Positions 1 through 12,905 of a stretch of 64,000 nt of DNA are shown here, piece after piece. A model generated the notes under the pieces. The model was not told where the DNA came from and made no database searches. It was given only the letters and a program-made list of their open reading frames with translations. The position numbers and the translations under genes were made by a program. The stretch is taken from positions 37,148,501 through 37,212,500 of the forward strand of contig CM074860.1 in assembly GCA_037501455.1 (NCBI GenBank), given 5' to 3'. Source of the stretch: Lantana camara (taxonomy: Eukaryota; Streptophyta; Magnoliopsida; Lamiales; Verbenaceae). The number at the start of each line of letters is the position of its first letter. The first letter of the stretch is position 1.

Positions 1-160
1 TCTCCCTCTTATCAGCCCCAAAACCGAACCCGCCTCGCTCTCATTAACAAAATATCAGCCAAGGAAAGAAAAGAGGAAGAAAAGGGAAGAAGAAGAGGGA
101 ATAGTGCAACCCTTGGAGATTTGAGCTCATCTCCCTACCATTCCTCATCCTTTCTTAAAG

Positions 161-2155
161 GTAAGCTCATATTTGTGTAGTATATCTCCTTGTAACCATT
201 TTATGTTAGATTTTACATGATTTCACCAAGTTTTGATTTAGGGTTGATGAAGTTGATGAATAGTGGAGTTCTTGCCCTTTTCTTGTTTCACCTTTGATTC
301 CTTGGAATTCCTTTGAGATGTATGAGTGCTAAGTGATCCTAAAGCATGTAATTAGGTTGGTTTGGACTTAGCTTACATGGTTGTGGTTGATTTATAGACT
401 TGCCATTGATGAAGGTAGGAAATATGATCTTTGTTATGAATTATTGATGTTTTCCTTGAAGTTCTTAATATCTAATGTGATCAAGCTTGTATACATGAGA
501 TTATGACCTGAATATGTATCCTTTTGATTGAGTTTTAAGTTGGTAACATGCATCTTTTCCCTTCTCTTTCGTGCATGCTTTGTTTGTATGTTTTTTCTCC
601 ACAGACACAAATCCACGGGGGTAGATTTTTCCCTTTGGAAAAATCCATGGGGGTGGATTTGAGTCAGTGGGTTTCTGATCAGAATCCATGGGGGTGGATT
701 CTGTCCTGCCAATTTTTGATACTCTGGTTCCTTTTTTCGTTGTTTGTTTGATCTTCCTCCACCTCTTTTATGACTTCTATGCTATGCTAATGTATTATTA
801 GGTGTTATGATTATGATATGAAATTCATGACTTGAATTGATATGTTTTGGTCGAGCAACGAACTAGTATGATATTATATGACTTAAGTGCTAATGCGTGA
901 AATGTTAAGTACGTTCTTATAATATTTTGATATCTTAAATGATTTCTTTTGCTCTTATATTTATTATACGCATTGTAAACTTGTTTATGTAGGTGCTATG
1001 AATACTATATGAAATTTATAGCTCCAATTGTTATGGTTCATGAAAGATGGGATTAAGGAAAATGAAACCACCATGTATTGAACGTTTGCATGAATTATTT
1101 TATTATATGACCTCATGGCACAACTTATACTTCTTATGCATCTCATATCTTGTGCATGACATGCCGTGCGTCATATATGGTTCATTTAGGGTCTTGAGTC
1201 ATTTCTTACGAGTACACATTGCTTCTTTCTCTTATACAATTCATCTCTAGGGGTGATCATTAGGCACACGGCCTAGCTTGTATCCTTGTATTGCCATGTT
1301 CCAGGTGAGGGTGTTTTCGTTCTAGATATGTATTGAACCCTACAACCTTATGTGACAAGTTTTACCCAAAAACCTAATGTATATCTACATTTTGTTTTCA
1401 AATGGAGTCATCGAGTAAATATTTTCTCAAGGATTATGAAATGTATTATGTTTCTCGTGATAGGAAATGTTTTGGCGAGATTATGCATGTATGTATGAAC
1501 ACAGGCCTAGGGACTTAGTACATGTGGCTATCCGGAGAGGCAAGGGCCGACGGTGATCACATGTGCTAGTTCCACTATGATTTACGACGCAACCGACCTC
1601 GGTAGGAGTTTTAGCGAGGAAGGGGAATCGGGCTTTTGAGGGTTCATGAACCTCACTAGTCACTATGTATGAGGTGGTCGGGTCTTGCAAGCCCGTCCAC
1701 CGCCTCAAGGAAGAAGGTGTATGTATGACCATGTTTTATATGTATGATTATTAGTATGTTATGATTATGCACCGTGCGGGAAGGCTGGTATACGGATTGC
1801 CCAAACGATTATGTCTTATGTTATATGGCTTGCATGTATTATAATGTATTGTATTCAATGTATTAGCTATGTATGTTATACACGGTCGGAGTTTGGTTGG
1901 AGATTATGCACTCTCACTCGCCGAGCCTTAATGTTTATGTATGAATTATGAACCTAATGATTTTAATATGATTTAGTCGTAAAGTTCGAGCATCGTTTAG
2001 TTAATTTTTTTTTGGCCCTTCGTGGGAACTAACTTCGAATAAAACCTTGCTCGGGATTTATGGCTTGTATGTGCATGTTTTTAAATATATGTATAGCTCC
2101 TGCTCACTCAGTCTTCTAGAGACTGACCCATCTTTCCCACTTCTCAGTTCTTGCA
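161..2155 (+). other. Putative intron inside LTR T1
   Basis: The interval is bounded by AAAG|GTAAGC and TTCTTGCAG|GT. Equivalent donor/acceptor pairs occur in the same relative places in T5, T6, T8, T9 and T10, which is the reason for calling it. It encloses the palindrome array. Splicing is inferred from sequence only. Confidence 0.4.
609..702 (+). repeat. Palindrome array of T1 (3 copies)
   Basis: Three copies lie at 609-627, 641-660 and 681-702, about 32-40 bp apart. Each has arms AAATCCA and TGGATTT (or close variants) around a GGGGG-containing centre. The sequence between copies is not repeated. Confidence 0.8.
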
Positions 2156-2603
2156 GGTTTTGCTAGGTGGAGGTCAAGTTTAATCCTCTTGTCGAGTCAC
2201 ACTTGTACACTCGAGTCGCATGTTACATTATTATGATTTAATTGTATATCCTTTATGTATTTGGGCCTGTGAGCCAATTATGAATTATGGTTGATTTGAT
2301 TCGGGACAGGTGGCATGCTTAGTTGAACCCGTCGTTAGGTGCATGTTGGATTTAATTATGTTTATAAATCATTTGGGCTTGTAGCCATTACTGAATTTTA
2401 TTGTCGGTATCATTGCTTCCGCATTGCCCTTCGAGTATTCTTTGATTGATTGATTGGTACAGGGTTAGATTTCTGCCTAGCCAGGATTCTTTTATTTTGT
2501 CTCCCGTTCGCTATGAGTCCGGTTCATGCTTGGACTATCCATTTCATGTGTGGACTAGACTTTTAGTACGGGGGATGTGGTGCCTATCGTCTCGGGTGCT
2601 ACA

Positions 2604-3169
2604 TACACCTTACCGAACAATACCAAAAGGAAAGAAAGACTTGAAGGTAGCCTACGAATGCGACATGTCTCCGTCCTGGAGAAAACTGTACAAGAAATGA
2701 CACGGTGCAAACGTGAGACTCAAGACTACATATAAACCATATATGATGCACGACAATGCAATGAACATGATATGAGATGCAATAAAAGTATAAATCATGT
2801 TATGATGTCATATAATCAAGTAATTCATTCAAAACGTCCAATACATTGTGGTTTCATATTCATACGTTTCATGTCTTTCATATTTCATATCGAATCAATT
2901 CATAGATTTCATATAACGAGCATAACTCATTATATAACATGTTAACAACCCTTACACATCATAAAAAGGAACAAAGAATTAGCATGCGAGCAAATAAACA
3001 GAGTTTGAATTCATGTATGCACTCGGGAGAGCACATAAGGCATATCACATCGTATTTCACGTAAATAAGCATAGAGGTCCCGTAATAAATTCATAATAAA
3101 CATGTAACATGATGTACAACATGTTAGCATCACATACGTATCATGAAAAGATCAAATAAATAACATGCG
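2604..3169 (-). mobile_element. T2: gypsy LTR, left segment
   Basis: This AT-rich sequence is continuous with 5855-7320 once solo LTR T3 and its TSD are removed. It contains the same kind of text that follows the U5 region in other reverse LTRs (compare 37430-37560). Its left end is interrupted by T1. No gene is present. Confidence 0.65.
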
Positions 3170-5854
3170 TGTAACGCCCCGGCTTTTCAGACATAAAGGT
3201 ATGACGTGTGTGTTTACAAATTTGTGCGAATTAATTATCTTTACATGTTTTATATTTAATTTTATTATAAATTGTTATTATTTTATTTTAATTCAACATT
3301 ATTTTAAAAATATTTCGTATTTTAAGTATATATATATATACATATATATATTTCTTTTATTATTATTAATGTAATGATTAATGTTAATTAAGTGGTTTAT
3401 GTTAATTATGTTCATTTCTGATCATTTTCATCCTTTCTTCCCCAAATTTGATCATGGTTTTTTTAAGTTTCTTGGCTGAGTTCGAGAATAGTGAGTTTTG
3501 GATAATTTGTTGATCTTATTCAATTCTTGATGGTTTTGATTGATTCCAAGCTTGAGAATGATTGTTTTGATATCCTCTTCTCAGTTATGAGCATTGATTG
3601 CATGGTAGTTGAAGTATTTATGAGATATCAATTATGGAACATTGAGAAAAACTTCATGTAATGTCACGTATGCTTTCTTTTCATGTTTGAACTCTTTTGG
3701 AACTGATATACCTGTTGAATTTGTGTTGTTTTGTGCGTTTTGGATAGTCTAAACTGACCTGAACTTGTTGGGATTGATAGAGATCATTCATACCATGTAT
3801 TTGCGGAATGCTTGCCCTGTTTTTCAAACTGGATTTTCCTGTCAAAATTGTTGCGGTTCTGCCTTGCTTTTGCTGTCAATTTTCTTGGCTTTGTGGGATT
3901 AGTTTTAGCTAAGTTTTTGCTGCATTTCATGCCTGGTCTTGCTGCCTTTTTTTGCTTGCATATCGCTTTAGCTGCTGCTGCGTCTTTTGCTGTCAAAACA
4001 GGGGAATTTTGCTTTGTTGTTGAACTGCTGCAGGCTTGCGACACGGGAGTGTCATTGTTTTTCTTTCCAGCATGAAATGGGGGTACATTTTGGCCTGAAA
4101 TTTCTGTACCGAGACACGGGGGTGTCTCGGTTAGTTCTAGGTTGGTGACACGGGGGTGTCACCTTGTTAATTCCAAACTTTAGGCTGCGTTTGCATGCAT
4201 GTGTGTGTGTGGCTGTACATATATATTTCTCTTCTGTGTGTTTATGGCCTTATTACCCTAATTGCATGCATCTATAATAACTATATATATATATTTGTGT
4301 GTGCATGCATGGCTAGGTGTGTTTGTGTGCGTGCATAGCTATATATATATACATAAATGTGTATAAATTATTTAACTATATTGCATGCATGGCTGTGTGT
4401 GTGATTATATATATATATATTATGTGTGTACGTGTGATCATATGTATATATATGTATAATTATTATATATTTTAAATATTATTTGATTTAATTCAATTTT
4501 TGAAATTAATTGATCACTATTTCCCTTATTTAATTTACCGATTATTGATTGAACATTTTATTTATTCTATTTCTAATTGTGAATATGAATATTATGTGTT
4601 ATGGATATTAAATGAATTCTTAGATTAATTGATATGAAATATGAATTTATGAATTTATGAATTTGTGGATTTGAATGAAATGTATCTTTTGCTTTTTAAA
4701 GGTGGGTTTTTCTTCTAATAGCTAAAACGACCCTATATATCCCTTATGTGCAAGATTTAAGCCAAATTAGTATATTACATAAAATCGAGTCATTTCGTGT
4801 AAATGATTTCAAACGTATGATCCCTTTTATTTATGAAACCCTACCTTATGTTTTGGCGAGACATGATTATGATTGCACGGGCCCCGGGACTTAGTATATG
4901 TGGCTAACCAAGGAAGCAAGGGCTGACGGGGATCCTATATACTAGTCCCAACCAAACTACGGTGATACCGGTCCTCTCTAGGAGGTTTAGCGAGGAATGG
5001 GAGTTGAGTGCCCTTGGGGGATTCATGTACCCCCATTGGCCTATGTATGAACCGGTGATCGGGTCTTGCAAGCCCGTCCACCACCCGGAGGAAGAAGGTG
5101 TATATGAATGATTATGATCATGATATGTATGAGCACAAAAGATATATGTATGATATTGAATGAATGAATAAGTGATTATGAATACACAAGGTGTTGGTTG
5201 GAGATTGTGCACGCCCCCTCGCTAGGGCCATGAATACCCTAATGATGAAATATGACCGTAATAATCCCGATGATGCCTTCATTTGTTTCACCCACTTGGG
5301 AAAATTACTTCAAAAACCTCATTCGGGATTATTACTTGCATGTATGTGCTTAAATTCTGCAATATTATATCTTATGGCCCGTTTTATACCCACCAGTCTC
5401 GTATAGACTGAACCCGGTTTGTTTTCGGTTGTTTTTGTGCAGGTATAGGAGTGCTAGGCTGGAATACAAGTCGTCTAGGTTTTGCATTTTTGTTTAGCAC
5501 TTCTTTTCAGTCTCATAGACTCATACTCTTTTTTCTATTTTGTATTTGATCATAGTTTGGAGCGTTATGATTTTGTAGGCCGTGTGGCCTTGGATACTTG
5601 AAGGATTTTGTATATCTATTTTTGGAGCTTGGTGGCTCGTTGTATATATTATGTGTTGATCTTGCTTCCGCGTTTCATTATAACTCTGATTTTATATTGT
5701 CTTGAGTTGAATGGTTTAAGGGTTAGTCCCGCCTAGCATAGCGTGTGTGTTGTGTCCCCGTTCGCCATGGATTTGGCACGTGTATGGACTTCCATTTCAT
5801 ATATGGGTCGGGTCTCGGTGCGGGGGATGTGGTACCTTACGCTCGGGTGCTACA
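3170..5854 (+). mobile_element. T3: complete solo gypsy LTR with TSD
   Basis: It begins TGTAACGCCCC and ends GTGCTACA. It is flanked by perfect 5-bp direct repeats ATGCG at 3165-3169 and 5855-5859, so the boundaries are secure. No internal domain is present: this is a solo LTR of 2685 bp. It contains an acceptor-like GTGCAG|GT near 5444, the TTGCAA palindrome 5060-5076, hairpin CAGTCT/AGACTG 5394-5410 and TTGCTTCCGC 5662-5671. The usual U3 block and a clear splice donor were not found, so the U3 side may be deleted. Repeated CATGCATG and TA-rich microsatellites occupy 4190-4450. Confidence 0.9.
4040..4163 (+). repeat. Palindrome array of T3
   Basis: Three copies with arms GACAC and GTGTC lie at 4040-4053, 4110-4130 and 4144-4163. 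In the last two the arms extend to CGAGACAC/GTGTCTCGG and GGTGACAC/GTGTCACC, so the flanking bases co-vary between copies. A related AAATG/CATTT copy lies near 4075-4091. Confidence 0.8.
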
Positions 5855-7320
5855 ATGCGAGTCAATGAAACGCGGATTAGCTCATGCATACGCGTATGAA
5901 AGCATAAAGGCAAACCTTGTCATGTATCACGTAAATTTGTATCGAAATTACATTATAAATTCATAATAAAACATATAACATGATATATAGCATGTTAACA
6001 TCATATATTAATTATATAAGAGCAAGGAAATCCATACAAAATGCGAAAGAAACGAAAAAATGAACAAACATGTAGCAGCATTCAAGCAAACTCAAAACAG
6101 TCCCCAAAAGGGGTCAGGCCGCGACCAAAACTCAGTTCAAAACTGGTCGCGGCCGCTACCAACATCTCCAGTAGTAGTTCCAATAGGCAGAAGTCGAAGT
6201 TAGGCAAAATGAACTCCACCAAGTCACAGCCTCGACTGCTGCACGCGCAAGAACATGGAAGCAAATCTGTCACATATTTTTCCAAAAACTCATAGCAGCC
6301 ATGAAGGATCAAGAAGTAGCAAATTCCCACGAAATCCATGCTTAGAAATGAAATAAATAAGCTATCTAGATCATGCATATAGCTTAAAACTAAGAAATGG
6401 ATCAAGGATTTGCAAGAACTCATCAAAATTGCATTTAACCTAACTATTCACCATACTATCCATTACATGATCATCTCACCAAGAAATTCAGCAAATAAGG
6501 TTTCCAATTAAAGGAAAAAGGATGGAGAATACATTCATACACATACCTTTCAAATTTAGGGCGAATCGGATGAGTATTGAGCTCATAACTTGAAAATTGA
6601 ATAGTGTTTGCTTCCTTCTCCCCTCCATTTCGGATTGTAGATGAGAGAGCACCTTTTCCTTCTCTTTTGGTGTTTAAAATGAAATAAAAGGGTTAGGGTC
6701 TGAAAGGGGCTTAAATCAAGAATAGGTAGGTCCAAGTTTTATGTAATTTGGTCAAGATTTGATCAAGTTATGGCCAAAATAGTCATCGGTGGTACGTTTT
6801 ACCTGTGAGAGTCGGTTTGGACAAAATTCAGAAGTTCAAACGGGCTTAGAAAAACATGAATCTAGGTTCCTTGGTTTCCTTTCTTTGTTACGAGTTCTAC
6901 GCCTCTTTCGAAATTCAAATCCGAGTTCCTGAGCTCAAATCACGGCCTTCGGAACCCAAGTCGCGCTAAAACTCCGTTAGGCCCTCAAGTCCCTAAAACA
7001 AATAAATGGTCGAAGACCACGACAAACGAGTCAAAAAATATGAAACGAGCACATAAACAAGTTCATATCACATAATTATCATGTATAGCAAATAAACATG
7101 TAAATCGGAATCGAATACGAGGCGTATGGATGAATACCGGAGTTAAACGAACAAAACGTTCAAAATTCACATATGAACACTTATCAAATAATTCATATAA
7201 TTCAAATATGACGTATTAAACATTATAAAAATCACACATTCAATTAGTCAATTAATTTAAAAATGCACTAAACTTACTCGTGATGACAAACCTGTACGGC
7301 CGAAAAGGCGGGGCGTTACA
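5855..7320 (-). mobile_element. T2: gypsy LTR, right (U3) segment
   Basis: This is the continuation of 2604-3169 after T3. It ends GGGCGTTACA at 7320, the start of the LTR in its own sense. A donor-like AAAG|GTATGT is on the minus strand at 6546/6547. Integrase sequence of T4 starts directly at 7321, so T2 looks like a solo LTR inserted in T4; the other junction is outside the window. Confidence 0.75.
6112..6161 (-). repeat. Palindrome array of T2 (2 copies)
   Basis: A decayed GGTC..GACC copy is at 6112-6126 and a better copy at 6144-6161 has arms TGGTCGCGG and CCGCTACCA. The core resembles the arrays of T5 and T6. Confidence 0.6.
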
Positions 7321-8416
7321 GAGGAGCTCTCCAACCACTTTCGATCCCTGAATGGAAGTGGGTGCAAGTGATGATGGACTTCATGTCCGGCTTGCCAAGG
7401 ACCAAAGGAGGGGTACGATAGAATATGGGTGATTATTGATAGACTAACCAAGTCAGCCTATTTTCTCAATGTTTGGATGTCCAACAAGGCGCAAAAGCTA
7501 GCCGATGTGTATTACAGAGAGATCGTATGATTGTATAGAGTACCAGCTAGTATTGTTTTGGACTGGGATCCTCAGAGGTGGGGTACGAGACTCAACTTTA
7601 GCACCGTCTGACATCCTCAAACGAACGGACTATCTGAAAGGTTAATTCTGTATCTCGAGGATATGCTTAGGACATGTGCGTTGGATTTTCAGAGTAAGTG
7701 GGATGAGCATCTACGGTTAGTTGAGTTTGCCTACAATAACAATTTTCAAAAATCGATCGCAACAGTACCCTACGAGGCACTTTATGGGAGGAAGTGTAGA
7801 TCGTCTCTCTTTTGGGATATCGAAGATTGGAGGTGAACCGACGAAGTTAAGGTGAGCTTGAAAGAGCTAAACCTATGGAGACGATCAAGATGCCATTGAG
7901 AAGGTTAAGAAAATCCGTCAATGGATGAAGGCAGTTCAGGACCGACAGAAGAGCTACGCCGGTAAGAGGAGAAGGCCCTTGGAGTTTGAAGTCAGAGATC
8001 GAGTATTTCTTAAAGCATCTCCTAGAAAGGGCTTCACTTGAATAGTTAAAGGTGGAAAGCTCAATCCACATACCTCGGGCTGTTTGAGATTTTGGAACTG
8101 ATTGGCGAAATAATGTAGGTTAGACCTACCGCCGAGTTTAACAAGGATACACAACGTGTTTCACGTTTCTTAGCTTCGCAAGTATTATCCAGATGAGACA
8201 ACTGTACTCCTAGTTGAAGTGGTACAATTTGAGCCGGATTTGACGATAGTAAAGCACCCGGTTGAGATTCAAGATCAGAAGGTGCAATAGTTGAGGAACC
8301 GGCAGATTCCCTTGGTCAGAGTGTTGTGGCGAGATCAGAAGTCCGAAGAGTCCATTTGGGAGACCGAGGTGAAGATGAGGGAGTTATATCCAGAGCTTTT
8401 CAGTGCCGAGCAGTGA
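7321..8416 (+). pseudogene. T4 gypsy pol relic: integrase core to chromodomain
   Basis: Translating in shifting frames gives an integrase core starting at a proline/tryptophan-rich PEWKW stretch and MDFMSGLP, which holds the first catalytic Asp, then a degenerate DWDP region. It continues through the KSYAGKRRRPLEFE segment and a C-terminal chromodomain ending VLWRDQKSEES..WETE..YPELFSAEQ with stop TGA at 8414-8416. Several frameshifts and stops interrupt it (for example TGA near 7835 and TAG near 8290). N-terminal integrase, RT and gag are missing because T2 interrupts the element. In life this protein would have inserted cDNA into the genome, with the chromodomain steering it to heterochromatin. 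It is non-functional here. Confidence 0.85.
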
Positions 8417-8433
8417 ACCTGGAGACCAGGTTC
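8415..8433 (+). other. Pol-stop hairpin of T4
   Basis: A perfect 8-bp stem GAACCTGG / CCAGGTTC encloses an AGA loop. Its first two bases are the last two of the pol TGA stop. It lies 27 nt before the LTR. Same-position hairpins with different stems occur in T5, T6, T9 and T10. Confidence 0.7.
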
Positions 8434-8437
8434 CCCT

Positions 8438-8460
8438 AAGAGGGGGGGGGGGGAGGAGGT
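8438..8460 (+). other. Polypurine tract of T4
   Basis: A purine run beginning AAGAGG, with about 12 consecutive G, ends immediately before the TGTAACACCCC start of the 3' LTR. This is the usual plus-strand primer site. Confidence 0.8.
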
Positions 8461-10425
8461 TGTAACACCCCGTCCGTTCGTACGTATAGGTTCGTGCCAT
8501 GTGTGAGTTTAATTTTCGTATTGGTATTTATTTTGATTCCTTACTTGACTTATTTAATTGTTATTTAAGTGTTTATATGAATTCATTTGATTTAAATCTT
8601 ATGATATGTCCCTAAGGTGCTAATTTGTTATGGAACCTTATGATTTATGAATTTTATGATATGAATTTGTTGCTCAAGAATGCTAATTTCATGATATAAG
8701 TGATTTAATGATTTAAGGGTGTTTTTGTATGATGTTTTTTAGTTTAGGGCTTGTTGAATTAGGTTTGAACCTCATTGCTCTTTTTGTTAAGTTTGGGGGC
8801 GTATTTGTAAATAGGTCATTCTTAAGCCCTTTTTAGCTAACTTGTGCTCGGGAATTCAGATTCGAATTTCGACACCACTAGTGGATTCGTTTCGATAATT
8901 CGAGTCCAATGGAATAGGCCCTATATTTTTCTAAGATTGTTTGAACCCCACCGAACCGAACCGGTTTTCCTTCCTTTTTAAGCTGAAAATCCTCCTCTTT
9001 TCCCCTTATTTCCCAAAACACATGCAGTACACAAGAATAAAAGAAGAGCAATCCTTACCATTTTCCATATTTGAGCTCAAGATCACTCCTTTCTTCCATC
9101 AACTCTCCAAGGTACGTTAGGTTTTGATTTCTCCACTCTTCAAGCTTCATTTTCATCCATGAATATCTTGCTATAAGTTTAATTTAACTAACTTTTGAGT
9201 TATGGCATGAACAGTAGGGTTTTATACCATTTTTGAATTCATACATCAAGCATGTGTCATTTAAACTTTAAGGACTTGTTTCTTATTCCCTTTAGCTCCT
9301 TTACTGCATTTATGAGCTTGATTTTCATGGTACTTGGCTTATAATCATTTCATCGTTAATGCACTTGAGTTTGAATCTTGAATATTTGGAGTTTTGGTTG
9401 AGTTTTTGCTTCCTTGTTGCCTTTTTTGTTGTGGAAGCATGAATGGAGGAGTTTTAGCATGATTTTAGCTTGCTTTTATGCCTGTTTTTGCTACCATTCT
9501 TGCTTCCTTTCGTGCCCCTGCTGTTGCTATCGTGTTGGTGTGGTTTTCATGTCTGAACAGGGCTGATTCTCGAGACCAAGGAGCTGCTGCATGGGCTAAC
9601 CCCCATTAGGGGTGTTTGTGCCCGAGAGAGTGTAACCCCCGTTACACTTGCATGGGACTGCTGCCTGCACTAACGGGCGTCAGTGCTCCCATGCCTGCCT
9701 GACCTTCTAGGTTGTTACCTTTGGGTGCAAAGTCTGCCCTAAATAACGGCCATTAGGGTCTGCCCCAAAGTCTGACTTTCTAGGCCGTTAGCCCCTCAAG
9801 GGTGTGTTATGTAATTTTTGTTCATTCCGTTATTTGTTTCGCTCTTTTCCCGCCGCGATTATGATGCCTACGTGTTGGTAACATGTAATCTAATGTGTTA
9901 TGCTTTGAGTTATATTATGATGATGGGAAATCCGATACGTTTATACGAGTTATGAGCATGATTGCTTAAAGTACTACCATATGCCATCTCATATGCCTCA
10001 TTGCCCTCATATGCATCGTCGTGCGTCTAATTGGTGCATAATTGAGTCTAAGTCTCGAGTTTCATGTTTGTTTGTTTGTTACAGAGCCACTTCCGAAAGA
10101 CGTTGAGCCTAAGGTATAGGTGTTGGTGTGCCCGTTTATATCCTTTCTTTGTTATCCTTTTTGCTTCAAGGTGAGGTTTAGTATCTTTTTGTTTAGTTAA
10201 GTGTCCTATGGTTTTTATGTGTTGATTTCTCAGCTCGCATGCGACTCTTATATATAGTTAAATATGTGTTAAGTGAGCTAATATTTATAACTTTAAGAAT
10301 ACGATTTCGTTTATGAAAGGTATTATGTATAAACATACAGAAGCTTAGGTTTTGAAAGAATTATGTACGTTATGTTATGGTATGTTTCGAGATGCGCCAT
10401 GAAACATTGGCATATGGTAAGATAA
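8461..10425 (+). mobile_element. T4 3' LTR, truncated by T5
   Basis: It starts TGTAACACCCCG directly after the polypurine tract. It carries a splice-donor-like CCAAG|GTACG at 9111/9112 downstream of a presumed transcript start, and a palindrome array at 9595-9758. The U5 end is missing because reverse element T5 begins at 10426. No gene is present. Confidence 0.8.
9595..9758 (+). repeat. Palindrome array of T4 (4 copies)
   Basis: Copies lie at 9595-9613 (CTAA..TTAG), 9630-9647 (GTGTAAC/GTTACAC), 9668-9685 (CACTAAC/GTCAGTG, imperfect) and 9737-9758 (CCCTAA..TTAGGG). The arms differ between copies but each keeps its own inverted symmetry. Confidence 0.7.
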
Positions 10426-10820
10426 TGTAACACCCGAGCGCAAGGTGCCACATCCCTCGCACCGAGACCCTAACCGAATATGAAATGGATACTCCATACC
10501 CGGGCTAAATCCCGACGAACGGGGACAAACACACACTCTATGCTAGGCGGGCTAACCCTTAAACCAGACGAATCAGAGTTAAACATTAAAGCGGAAGCAA
10601 TAACTTAACATATATCTTATATATACCATGAGCATCAAAGCTCCAAAAATAATTCATATACAACATTCACATGCCATCACGGCTCAAAACATGTACGCTC
10701 CATAACAATATTTATATACAATGATCAAAAGTAAGAGTATGCAAGTGTAAGACCCAAAATACAAGAGCTAGAAGCGAATGCAAGACCTATGACTCGAATT
10801 CCCGCCTAGCTCCCTGACAC

Positions 10821-12905
10821 CTGCATAAAACAACTGAAAACCAAATGGGTTCAGTCCAAAAGGGACTGGTGGGTATAAAAACAGGGCATAATTATAATAT
10901 ACGACGGTATTTAAACATTCACATGCAAGCTATAACCCCAAGTGAGGTTTTTAAAGAATTTCCCAAGCGGGTAAAATAGAGAAATCATCAAAAGGGATTA
11001 TAACTATTCTTTTACATTAGGTCATTCTTGGCCCGGCGAGTGGGCGTGCATTATCTCCAACCAACACCTTGTGTAGATCATTAAACATTCATTCATTCAT
11101 TCTTTTCATGCATATCATTCTTTTGTACACATTCATTAACATTTACACCTACTTCCTCCGAGTTGGTGGCGGGTTTGCAAAGCCCGACCACCCATTCATT
11201 GACCAAAAGGGGAAAATGACTCCCCAGATGGCACTCAGCGTCCATTCCTCGCTAACTCCTAACGAGGTCCGGTTATGCCGTTCATTGGTGGAACTAATGT
11301 GAGGGATCACCATCGGCCAATGCCTCCCCAGATAGCCACTCACACTAAGTCCCGGGGCCCCATTCGTGCATTCATTCATTTCTCACCAGAACATTTGGTA
11401 GGATTCATAAAATAAAGGCTTTACGTTGAAAATATTCGAAAACTTTTCACAATGAAGGTATATAGGGTCATATAATTAGATAGAAGAGAAACCCACCTTA
11501 AAACAACAAAAGAGAGCACAAAAGCCTCACGGGCCGGCCTCGTCTCCAACGGGATCAAAATCTGTGCAAGGAAGGTGAAGTGAGACTCAAAATGACCAAT
11601 TAAGACGTTCAGTAATGAAATGATCATGATATGAATGCATAAAAGAATATATTATGTAATGAACACGTTCATGTGCACTATTAATGTCTTAAAGACATAT
11701 AAACATTAATTTCATGAAGCATTTAAAGCCGTTCAAGTACATAACCTTCATATTTAAATCAAATTGATCTACGAATTTCAAATAACGATCATAACACGTA
11801 GTATAACATGTTTACAATTAGAAAATAGGTAAATAGACACATTCAAGTCATGTTCGGAAATTAAATAACACAAAATAAATAACAATTAAATTCTAAATTT
11901 TAAATAAAATTAAACAGTACTATATATATATATCATTAAACATGCATTAATGCTATATATATACATTCATATCTACATATATATATATTAATGCACGTAC
12001 AGTCCATGCAATAACAACAAAATGAACAATTATGCATGCATAACTAAAATAAAACAATTTAAACACAACATGCATGCATACAATTACAACAAACAAATGA
12101 AATGAAACCCCTAATGCATGCAAACATATACGTATTTATATATATAATCAAGGCCATGCATGCAAAGAAGGAAATTAGGAAGCAATTAAAATGTTGTGCA
12201 TTGAAATGAAAACTGAACTTTCCATGCAGATTTGAAGGGTCGCGGCCGCGACCAATTTCCTTCATGAAATGGTAGCGACCGCTACCCATGCAAATGTCCG
12301 GATTTTAACCAATTAATTCAAGAACTCGAAACATGGCTATTTTTGGGTGATGGTCATGACTGGTAATGAACAAGAATCAGGTCTCGAGACACAGCAGCAC
12401 AGACGTGAGAGAGGTCGCGGCCGCTACCATTTTCCTTCATGGTTCGATCGCGGCCGCGACCGACCTGTTACAGCAGCTAAAATGCAACGAAAACAGAGCA
12501 GAAACAATGCCACAACTTCACCAACAAGATCATCCATGCTAGGATCACAAATATGCAAAGAAACAACTCCAAAGCAACACCCAAACAAGCTCCCAAAGTG
12601 TTGAAACGTGAAATGGATGAGGTGATAATCAATTTATGATATAACTTCAAAATTTCATTAATGGCAACTCATGAATGCTTGAACTACCATGAAATACATC
12701 CCCATAAATGCAAAGAAGAAATCAAGACCATCATATTCATGTTTGGAATCAACCAATTTCCTTAAGAATTGAAAGAGATCAACAGATATGCTCATAACCT
12801 AACTATTCACTAAGTCAGCCATAAACCCATGAAAACATGCTCAAAATTGGGGATGAATGGATCCAAATGACTCATAATGAATGTATAATACAACCCTATG
12901 CTTAC
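10821..12905 (-). other. Putative intron inside LTR T5
   Basis: On the minus strand it reads CACAAG|GTAAG to TTTTATGCAG|GT, about 2085 nt. It encloses the palindrome array. The positions match those in T10 (55630-57987). Confidence 0.4.
12238..12461 (-). repeat. Palindrome array of T5 (4 copies)
   Basis: Copies lie at 12238-12253 (GGTCGCGGCCGCGACC, perfect), 12271-12286 (GGTAGCG/CGCTACC), 12413-12428 and 12446-12461. Two copies are flanked by the same TTCCTTCATG text, so the unit is larger than the palindrome. Confidence 0.85.

Larger units (their letters stand above)
1..2603 (+). mobile_element. T1: Ty3/gypsy chromovirus-type LTR, 5' part beyond window
   Basis: The segment ends in the conserved U5 block seen in every gypsy LTR here: TTGCTTCCGC at 2413-2422, a CCCGTTCGCT box near 2505, a GGGGGATGTGG box near 2570, then GTGCTACA ending at 2603. 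A donor-like AAAG|GTAAG lies at 160/161 and an acceptor-like TTGCAG|GT at 2155/2156. A palindrome array (609-702), a TTGCAA palindrome (1679-1695) and a CAGTCT/AGACTG hairpin (2109-2125) lie between them. No primer site follows, and T2 sequence begins directly at 2604, so this is probably a solo LTR inserted in T2; the left end and its TSD are outside the window. Confidence 0.75.

Noticed and set aside
11069..11379. Frames conserved between 11069-11379, 55822-56183 and 62729-63108, suggesting a small LTR protein
   Set aside because: Both strands are open over the same DNA, the LTRs are homologous there, and substitutions do not favour one frame. It is explained by the TTGCAA-palindrome block.
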